Source of the DNA: Prochilodus magdalenae
Lineage: Eukaryota; Chordata; Actinopteri; Characiformes; Prochilodontidae
Length of the DNA stretch: 64,000 nt
Assembly (NCBI GenBank): GCA_024036415.1
Contig: JAMWET010001098.1
Coordinates: 427,501-491,500, forward strand
Direction: 5' to 3'
Part shown: positions 55,766-64,000 of the stretch, piece after piece
Layout: each line of letters starts with the position of its first letter
Position numbering within the stretch: position 1 is the stretch's first letter
Translations under genes and position numbers: made by a program
The notes under the pieces: generated by a model
What the model saw: the letters and a program-made list of their open reading frames with translations, nothing else
Told to the model about the DNA's origin: nothing
The model's database searches: none

Positions 55766-57172
55766 CACATATCATCAAAAGAATAGTTGCACAAACAGTT
55801 GCACCCAGCTGGAAACAACCAGCAGGAAACAACCAGCAGGAAACAACCAGCCGGAAACAACCAGCAGGAAACAACCAGCAGGAAACAACCAGCCGGAAAC
55901 AACCAGCAGGAAATAACCAGCCGGAAACAACCAGCAGAAAACAACCAGCAGGAAACAACCATCAGGAAACAACCAGCAGAAAACAACCAGCCGGAAACAA
56001 CCAGCAGGAAACAACCAGCAGGAAACAACCAGCAGGAAACAACCAGCAGGAAACAACCAGCAGGAAACAACCAGCAGGAAACAACCAGCAGGAAACAACC
56101 AGCAGGAAACAACCAGCAGGAAACAACCAGCAGGAAACAACCAGCAGGAAACAACCAGCAGGAAACAACCAGCAGGAAACAACCAGCAGGAAACAACCAG
56201 CAGGAAACAACCAGCAGGAAACAACCAGCAGGAAACAACCATCAGGAAACAACCAGTAGGAAACAACCATCAGGAAACAACCAGCAGGAAACAACCAGCA
56301 GGAAACAACCAGCAGAAAACAACCATCAGGAAACAACCAGTAGGAAACAACCATCAGGAAACAACCAGCAGGAAACAACCAGCAGAAAACAACCATCAGG
56401 AAACAACCAGCAGGAAACAACCAGCAGGAAACAACCAGCAGGAAACAACCATCAGGAAACAACCAGCAGGAAACAACAAGTAGGAAACAACCAGCAGGAA
56501 ACAACCAGCAGGAAACAACCAGCAGGAAACAACCATCAGGAAACAACCAGCAGGAAACAACCAGCAGGAAACAACCAGCAGAAAACAACCATCAGGAAAC
56601 AACCAGCAGGAAACAACCAGCAGGAAACAACCAGCAGGAAACAACCAGCAGGAAACAACCAGCAGGAAACAACCAGTGGAAAACAACCAGCAGGAAACAA
56701 CCAGTGGAAAACAACAAGCAGGAAACAACCAACAGGAAACAACCAGCAGGAAACAAGCAGCAGGAAACAACCAGCCGGAAACAACCAGCAGGAAACAACC
56801 ATCAGGAAACAACCAGCAGGAAACAACCAGCAGGAAACAACCATCAGGAAACAACCAGCAGGAAACAACCAGCAGGAAACAACCAGCGGGAAAGAAACTT
56901 GGTGGGTAGATTTGACATTGTGAGAAATACTAATGATTCAAGTTTCACACCTGGATGGGCCTTATCCCTGTACCTGATTGACCCAACAGCCACAAGTAAG
57001 GACATTCACCGAGGAATAATGTTATATTAGCATATGCGGTGGCTCTTCGCTAAACTGAGAGACACTACTTCTGTATGTGCAATATCAGTCTAAATGTATC
57101 ATCATTTATTCATTTATTATATGCAACCCGCCACCTCCTTCTGAGTGCAACTATTCTTTTTGACAATGAGTG
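55766..57172. mobile_element. Non-autonomous Tc1/mariner-like element containing a minisatellite
   Basis: The left end 'CACATATCATCAAAAGAATA' (55766-) and right end, read on the minus strand, 'CACTCATTGTCAAAAAGAAT' (57172-) are inverted copies that both continue 'AATAGTTGCAC'. The right end is followed by TA. The same termini bound the transposase-bearing relic at 60719-61511. The interior is almost entirely a 14-bp tandem array, with no coding sequence. Confidence 0.7.
55806..56890. repeat. 14-bp minisatellite, roughly 75-78 units
   Basis: Tandem 14-bp units GGAAACAACCAGCA with variants (CAGCCGG, CATCAGG, CAGTAGG, CAGTGGA, CAGCAGA). The block about 55999-56237 is nearly perfect. Around 56238-56400 a higher-order pattern with CATCAGG/CAGTAGG/CATCAGG recurs. 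Since 14 is not a multiple of 3, every frame repeats with a 42-bp period and lacks stops, which creates open frames of 100-378 codons on both strands. These are not genes. Confidence 0.97.
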
Positions 57173-58900
57173 TAAGTAATTGGAATATGCCAGTCTTAAA
57201 GGTGCAGTAGCAAAATCAGCCCTTTTTTATTCTAAAGGTTAAAGTTTGAAAATGTTTTTACTAATATTTTTTTTTTGCACACAAAAACCTCACACAAATG
57301 TTATGAGTCACATTCAGAGAGAAATAAGAATATATGTATAGGAAACAAGACATTTTGGTATATGTACCTTTTCACCACCTAATTTCCAAAATAAAAATGG
57401 ACTTCACTGAACCATAACTTATTCAAGTGAGTTTAGTGAAAATACTGTATATTCTAATACATATAGAGACATTTTTACTGCTGCAAATTTGTGTAGATAT
57501 TCAGGATAAACCTGGCTACTGATGCACATAAAGACAGACCTGAGAGCTCCACCTTGTGGAGAATTGGCTAAACATGACATTGAAATGACCTGCGGACACC
57601 CTGTTTATCATGCACAGTAAACAGACTTATCAAACTTATCGCTACGCTGGTTCACTGATAATGTAATTTTACACAGTAAAGACACAAACAGAACTGCTTG
57701 TACCAGGATGTACTCCCGTTTCTAGCTGCTCTGTTATCAACTTCAGCTGATCTCTTGAACAAAGGTTGAAAGTGTGTCTTACGTGTGTGTTCTGTTTCCA
57801 GTGTAACACACTGTACTGGCTAAACCTGGAGGCATATCATGCCTAAATCAATCAGTGTGACCCATAACACTTTTCTAGAACAGTATCCACACTCCTAAAC
57901 ACTTGCAAGAAAAACCATGCCACAGAGTAACTGCTTTTGCTTTTTGAAGGTACCCAGAAAGGTTGTTCTACAGCATCAAAGAACCCTTTCTGGCATCTCC
58001 ACCTTTAAGAGTGCATGCCCAGTACATGAGTTGAGCCAGGTTAATTCAGTGTCGATAGAGCCAACCCTGAAAACGCGAAACAGACTACAGTTCCCACTAA
58101 TGGGTCCAAAGCGTTACTACACACGTCTATAACCCAGGAATAGTTCAACCAGTTTGCAATGCAGTGCTTGTAGGGAGTGTAAAAAAGTCTGGGATTAAAC
58201 AGGGTTAAAATACACATGATTTTTAGTTCTGACAAACTACAGCAACAGCATGCATGTCATTCTCATGCATGGCCAGCAGATGGCAGCATTGCAAGCTCCT
58301 ATTAGACTCAGGCCCAAATCCGACTGTCATACTAAAGCAAAGTCTGCATAAATGAAGGCCACTAATATACTGTAGGTATTAATTCAATCAAGTGACTGTT
58401 TGGCTACATTATGACCTGTAAGGCTTTATTACTACATAATTACCACTTTCTACACTATTTATTACTACGTATTATTACTACATTGGCACATTTTGCCTAA
58501 TCTGTTAGGTCATTCTTTGGTTAAGGGGCTTTTTCCTAGCCAAACTATCCACTAAACAGAGTGTCATCATTTTGTAAACATTCCCAGTAAATCCCATTTT
58601 CTCAATACACTCCTAAAGATGAAGGTCCCAGAATGGGTTCCTTGGAGCGAATTTGAACACAAACACAAATGAAGGGTTAGACTACTTTTAATAAATCAAG
58701 ATTATATAATCGTTTGTTCCTAATCATGACAAACATAGATGGTTTCGAAGATGAAGCTGTGCTCCAATAATCTGTCATAAAGCAAGGTATCACTTTGATG
58801 AAGACAAATTGAAAGAAATAAGAACCCAGGCCTCTCATAAGTGAAGAGAGTATCAGGTTCTTCCTCACGGTCACAGTGAAACAGCCCCGCTTCTCCTGCT
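57173..58900. other. Gene-free stretch between repeat element and candidate regulatory region
   Basis: AT-rich sequence with no supported gene. 'TTAAAGGTGCAGTAGCAAAA' near 57196 looks like the end of another dispersed fish repeat. A CTCF-like motif lies at 58273-58286. Confidence 0.7.
58273..58286 (+). promoter_or_regulatory. CTCF-like motif
   Basis: CCAGCAGATGGCAG fits the CTCF core (CCASYAGRKGGC) at all core positions. It is oriented to the right. Confidence 0.5.
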
Positions 58901-60400
58901 CTGCAGTGTAAGTGACTTGTGGTGGGATTTGATGGGGATTACTGATACGACGGGCGCACGCCTGTGGCTTAAGTGCGGAGCTGATGACCTAACCAGAGGC
59001 ATGTCTGGCTATGGAATCCTCCAGTCTGGCAGAAGGCGCGCATGGTGGACATCATCAGTGAGCCTGTTAAGTGGTCGGGCCTGCTTCAGATCCACAACCT
59101 GAGCCCTAGCGTCTGCAACACCGCGAGCCTCTGTGTTTATACGGATTCCGGATCAAAGAGGGGCTGTTTGGACATATTTCCCAGTGAATCATGAGGCCTA
59201 CTATATCACACGGCCACAATAGTGATTGATTGAAAGCAGGGCCATAAAAGAGATGTTCTGCCTTCGTATTTAGCAGGGAGATCGGATGTCTAGCAGAAAG
59301 AGAGTGATTATAGCCTGAGTGAAAAGATTGACGTCGGAGTTTTAATTTGATATTTCAAACAGTTGCTCTTCCTGTAGTGGCAGGATGTGGGTACGCAGAC
59401 AGTTACAGTATGTCTGGGATTATTATAATTCTTCTGTGACATGACTTGGTGCCTGAGTAAGGAATAAGGACAGCTGAGTTCCTCTCGCCGTCTTCCAGCA
59501 CGCAGTATATCTCTCCACATGAGAGAGTCATCTGCTGCTTCTGCACTCAGCCTTGCCCACAGAAGCCCTCGCAGGTCCACGGCTGTCAAGAAAATTCGCT
59601 TTATCATTCAGCTTTATAAATCATCGCACACTCCCCAGGAAATCGAGAATGTTTGACTTTCCAGTCATAAACCATAAAATCTGTCATTAATATAATAACA
59701 CGACTTGGGATGTTTGGAGACGGGGCTGGAGCCTAAACGAGGAGCAGACACGGGCATCGATGAAACGCTCTGGCGCGCTCGCGATGGCCACGATGACTTT
59801 GTCGTTTTCCAAAACACAGAATCAGGAATAATTGGCGTAGTGTCACCGAGACTGTATGTCAGTCATCATGAAAGACCTCTGGAAGCGCGATGTGACTGTT
59901 TTGCGTTACCAGTTCATTAGTTCTCAATTAACACTCGGCCCCATCAAAAAGTTTATACGGCCGTTTCTTTGACGAGAAACATGTCTATACTTCTCTATGG
60001 CTGGCTACATCTGAAGATGGAGTTTCTGTCCAAATACTTCACATTTTACTGCTTGGCTGGAGCCTATGGAAAAGGCCTGTTTTGCATGAATATTTGGCAC
60101 CAGGCACAGCCCTGTCCTGTCAAATGTTCTGCTGCCTGAGGCGCTCGATGGTCGTGAGCCGTTTTTGACAGTTTAGATGGTGGAGAACTTGAGACTCCTG
60201 GCACCAGCTTGCAGACTCAACAAAGAGGCCCATTGTTTGTGTGGGAGCTGTCCATGGTCCTGATATTAGAACATCTTCTCAATTATCATAATTATGGACC
60301 AGTGAGTTTGTAGTTCAGTGCAATGAGGTGAAGTTAGGCAATGTGTCAAGTTCCCTGCGCCGATGTGTTGAAATACCTCGGAGGCTTTAACGTCGCCCAA
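58900..60400. promoter_or_regulatory. Candidate conserved non-coding region
   Basis: About 1.5 kb with repeated CpG-containing segments, no identifiable repeat and no convincing coding sequence. Notable short segments are 'CGCGCTCGCGATGGCCACGA' near 59775 and 'GATTGATTGAAAG' near 59224. The region stands out against the AT-rich flanks. In human the neighbour beyond CLIC5 is RUNX2, whose flanks hold enhancers; whether this is one is not shown by the sequence. Confidence 0.4.
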
Positions 60401-60718
60401 GGTGAGTCTTTACGTCAGTGAGGGAGAGATCATGATAATGGCTCGTATGACACTGTACAAGCTGTTGGAATGAAAATGCTTTTTTATGCTCCTTCACAAC
60501 TTTTCAGCTCATATACTCTCCAACCATCTCCAGTTTCTCACAAGGCAGAGGCAGATCAGAGTCCTCAGATCAAAGAGCTTTCTTATATATTAGGACCTTA
60601 TCAGCTTGCCATGGCAGATGCAGATGTAAGATGAGCACTAGATGGAGCTGTCGAGCTGATTTGGTTTGGAAATTATATATTCAGGTATTTTTATTTAAGT
60701 TTGAAAAAAGTGCAAACA

Positions 60719-61511
60719 CACTCGTCGTTAAAAGAATAGTAGCACCCAGAGGACCTGTCAGGAAGCAATGCTATTGGGAAGGAAGATAAAGGTTACCAGG
60801 AACAATAAATGATGACGCATTTAGACTGACATGGACAATATTTATTTAGTTGCACATACAGAAGTAGGGTCTCTCAGCATGGCGTCAGGCCGGCATGTTT
60901 GTCAATGCAACATGCATACATCTCAACATGCAGTTCTAGAGGTTTCTGATGGTGTCCTGTGATAATCCATCCCATGCAGCTTTTTTATTCTTACACAGTT
61001 TCTCCAGATTGTGTGGTAGGGGTGCAGTGACTTCAGACCTTCTGGACTGACACAGGACAACAATCCGTTCATCTTGGCGTTGACCATGGTGCCTCCACAC
61101 ATGGATTCACTGGTCGTCTCCACCAAGACGAAAGTAGCACCCTACACTGAAGATGACCCACTGCCATTCTTAGTGACTCCAGAGTGTCACAGTCTCGCAC
61201 TACAGGCACTGCAGTCTTTAGTGACATTGATGTGAGCTTTAGGCATTCATCATAACGGTATGCGTTCATGTAGTCCTGAGTCGTGCAGTCATGCTGAAAC
61301 CTGAGATCAGGATGACTCATGGAGGATATCACTACGCACTGGATGTCCTCAATTATTTCCGTTGGGTCAGTCAGGTATATGTGCAGCTGAGCGTGAAACT
61401 TGAATCATTAGCAAGTCTCGCAATGTCAAACCCACCCACCAAGTTTCATTCCTGTCTGACCATTCCTTCTGGGTGAAACTATTTGTGCCGCTATTCTTTT
61501 GATGATGAGTG
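60719..61511 (-). mobile_element. Decayed Tc1/mariner-like transposon
   Basis: About 790 bp bounded by inverted termini. The left end is 'CACTCGTCGTTAAAAGAATA' and the right end, read on the minus strand, is 'CACTCATCATCAAAAGAATA'; both are followed by GCAC and CACCCAGA. The right end abuts TA, the Tc1/mariner target; the left flank is CA, presumably mutated. The interior holds a transposase relic on the minus strand. It is too short for a full element (usually 1.2-1.6 kb), so it is internally deleted. Confidence 0.75.
60880..61140 (-). pseudogene. Tc1/mariner transposase relic
   Basis: On the minus strand near 61103-61078 the frame reads IHVWRHHGQR, matching the VWRRPGER-type block after the first catalytic aspartate. 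Near 60985-60937 it reads AAWDGLSQDTIRNL, matching the C-terminal W..IPQ..I.NL signature. The two blocks are far closer together than in an intact enzyme, and in-frame stops interrupt both. The central catalytic part is deleted, so it is non-functional. Confidence 0.7.
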
Positions 61512-64000
61512 TAGTTCTTACTGCTCTAAGACAATAGCTAAACCTGATTCAGCAATGTGGTCTGAGACGGCAAGCATCTCTGACAGAAATGCAAAGACAC
61601 CGACAGCTACAGTCATGGAGAAAGGGGCCAAACATGCATGATAAACAATAATACTGAGAACCTTTGAAGTTTCTTCTGATGTAAGCCTGTACACAGTGTT
61701 CAAAAGGCTGGCTCATATCTTTTCCATGATATCCACTTATGGTTCCCCTGTGTGTTTATGTGACTGACATATGCAAATGGCCTCCATTCTGTCCTCTATT
61801 GTTCCTCATTCTAAGAGTGGTCCAGGCCGATACACAGTTATCAGTTTAGTGTGGATAGGAGAGGCTAAACTGGCAAAGACGAAATTGATGCATATGCAAT
61901 ACCACACTAAAGTCCTAGGCAGCCAAGGCAATGGTTTGAAGCCCCGGGGAACCTAATCCAGTGTAAAGATAATCCTGTTCATCAACACACACGCATACAA
62001 AGTATATCTTACAAATCTCTCTAGATTCTAATAAATGTCTGATGTGTTTCTCCACATATTTCTCCCATTCACGTAAACTGGGATGTCCTCGTGTTGGACA
62101 GTGCTTCCATAAGCATTTCCTAACCAGTCAGAAGGCTGATGTCTCTTGCTTCACACACAAAACTGTTTTAGAGTCAGAGAAACTTAGCAAGCTAACGCTA
62201 ACTAGCATAAAAGCTGGTTTGTTAAACAACCTGTCTATAGCCGCCTGTTCACCTCTCAGGCATTTATCCATGTACCAGCATCTTTCAATTGTTGTTCATT
62301 CACACAATGCTTTTTTTCCATTCATTTCTTCCATCCATCTGTACATCTGTTCTTCCATTCATTTGCACATTGCTTCATCTGTTTGTTTCTGTATTCGTTC
62401 GTCCATCTGTCCATCTGCATGTCTGTTTTTCTGTGACTTTTTCATCCAGTGATCATTACATAGAAGCTGGATAATGATTTCAGTTCATTGTGAGTGGCAG
62501 AGCAGGCCAGGAGTGTTGGGGAGACAGCTGTCAATCAAACTGTTCATTAACCATGCCCACACAGTTCTCAGATATGTGTGTAGTAAGCTTTACTCAGTTT
62601 TTTTTCTGCACTCCAGCCATTGCATGGATTTGTCCAATTCCTTCAGCAGCACTCCTGATTTGCCTTAATGAAGAATTGTTTAGCTGAAGAACGATGGATG
62701 ATAACTGTAATTACTTGGCTTCCTTTAGGAGAGCTGTGGAAATGGTTGGAAAGGGATTCCACTGATTTTTTAAAATGCACAATCCCAACATGGGATATAA
62801 AATGAAGTCATTCGGAGCAGTTTGATGTAAAATGGTTTGTTGTAAACCAAGTTACAGACTACGCTTTCTTTACAGTAGTACTGAAAGGAACCTGGAGTCT
62901 TCACTGCAACTATAGCCATTTTAATCGCTAACCAAATCCACCAGTGACGATACACTAAGTTACTACATGTAATGGTGATGATGGTAAAAATTTGGGAAAA
63001 AATTCAATTTTTTGGGGGACTAATTGGTGTAACATTCATCTGCTATGGAGAAAGTCAAATAAATAGATTAACGAGACATTTTAGGCAAAAATCTTATCAC
63101 AAGACTACTGTAAAACAAGGTTCCAGCAAGCTGTAGTGGCATTTCTGGTTCCCTTCAGTAACATTGTATACAATTCGGCCTTTTTTTCATGTTTCTATAG
63201 AACGAGGCATTTGACACCAAACCACTGTCAGTGACTTATCTTAGCCATTAAGTTACTGTTGGAATATAGAGTTCCCCTTTAAGCTAGCACAATGACACTC
63301 GTACAATCACAGAGGGTTGTTTATTTGTGTTCATTCTGATGTTGGTGTTTTTGGCAAAGGCTTTCTGCCAGACAAGCAGCTTCACACGGAAGCCTCTCAG
63401 ATGTTTAGTGATGCGTTAATATGTTGGCTGTTGTTGTGCTCTTCATAACAGTTCTTGTGTCCCAATTCTATTTTAGCAGTGTTTTAGGTGTTGGACATAC
63501 AAAAATCGAATGGTGTGCGTTTGTTACAGAGTTTGTGAATATGAATGCTTATGCCTGGACTTCCACTAAGACCAACCAGAGCTTGTGTTTGTGGAAAAAA
63601 GTTGGGATAGCAGAATGTTGGCACTGGTGGTGGCAGAATTTTCCTTGGCTGCTCCATTAAAAACGGGGGAACATCCGGTCTGCTGTTGTCCATCTACCTC
63701 CAACATATGAATGCAGCGTAAGACTTGTGCGTAGTACCATATGGCAATGTGCTTGCTTCATGATGTCACAAAAAGCATACATTCAAAACTGCCTGTTTTT
63801 GCAGCTAGGCTTCCTGCATGGACTGTATAGTATAATTTGAGAAATGAACACTATTTATATACTGTATCAAGCTCATGGGATCATATATAAAAAATAAAAA
63901 AAGGAAGAGAGAAAATAAAGGAAAGAAAAGGAAAACAGAACTCAGTTCTGGCTGAAATACCGCATGTAGAATATCAAAAATATCCCCAGCTTCACAGACA
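61512..64000. other. Gene-free right end of window
   Basis: No supported gene. It contains a degenerate CATY-rich tract (62290-62440: CCATTCATTTCTTCCATCCA-type phrases). The open frame at 63421-63660 starts with a hydrophobic stretch but has no recognised domain, family or splice context. Confidence 0.7.
62290..62440. repeat. Degenerate CATY/CCAT simple repeat
   Basis: Loose tandem CCAT, CATC and CATT phrases on the plus strand, decayed from a tetranucleotide repeat. It underlies the histidine/serine/cysteine-rich open frames here. Confidence 0.7.

Noticed and set aside
55787..56923. 378-codon glutamine/asparagine/proline-rich open frame, plus 100-208-codon frames on the opposite strand
   Set aside because: All arise from the 14-bp tandem array, whose 42-bp codon period lacks stops in every frame. 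There is no splice structure, domain or non-repeat coding flank.
59308..59607. 99-codon minus-strand open frame in the candidate regulatory region
   Set aside because: No domain or splice context is apparent. Non-coding regulatory sequence is the simpler reading.
63421..63660. 79-codon frame beginning with a hydrophobic stretch at the right edge
   Set aside because: No recognised family, and hydrophobic starts are common in T-rich sequence. It could be part of a repeat.

Overview
This is a eukaryotic, almost certainly teleost (ray-finned fish) nuclear window. The evidence is multi-exon vertebrate genes with GT-AG introns, long CA/TG and AT microsatellites, Tc1/mariner-type transposon debris, a CR1/L2-type LINE tail and interspersed repeats typical of fish. 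I favour an otophysan-like fish from the repeat content, but that is a weak inference. There are no operons, CRISPR arrays or prokaryotic features, and I saw no tRNA or rRNA gene.

Two protein-coding genes are supported, arranged head to head. On the minus strand, nine coding exons (483-30074) encode the first 296 residues of a MARK3/Par-1-type serine/threonine kinase: the N-terminal leader and nearly all of the kinase domain. The rest (UBA domain, spacer, KA1 domain) lies beyond position 1. A CpG-rich promoter region lies around 30.1-31.0 kb. A second, previously unlisted candidate first coding exon (29205-29312) could join exon 2 in frame. On the plus strand, clic5 (chloride intracellular channel 5) runs from 37942 to 51571. 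It has two alternative first exons, a long one of 182 codons and a short one of 18 codons, and five shared exons, giving predicted proteins of 411 and 247 residues.

Region by region: 1-30 kb is mark3 exons and introns; the 16.9-kb intron 3 carries most of the repeats. 31-37.4 kb is the intergenic gap between the two divergent genes, with a strong CTCF-like motif near 33.7 kb. 37.4-51.7 kb is clic5. 51.75-64 kb has no gene I can support. It holds two related terminal-inverted-repeat elements, one with a roughly 1.1-kb, 14-bp minisatellite inside it and one with a decayed Tc1/mariner-like transposase. It also holds two CpG-richer, non-repetitive stretches (54.77-55.35 and 58.9-60.4 kb) that look like conserved regulatory sequence. 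In human, CLIC5 neighbours RUNX2, so this gene-poor flank may be regulatory territory, but that is inference.

The two genes act in different processes. MARK3 phosphorylates microtubule-associated proteins and polarity or signalling factors. CLIC5 is a glutathione-transferase-fold protein tied to the cortical actin/ezrin cytoskeleton of stereocilia, microvilli and podocytes. I see no novel multi-gene system here. The best leads are the candidate alternative mark3 first exon and the minisatellite that appears to have grown from the edge of a transposon terminal repeat.
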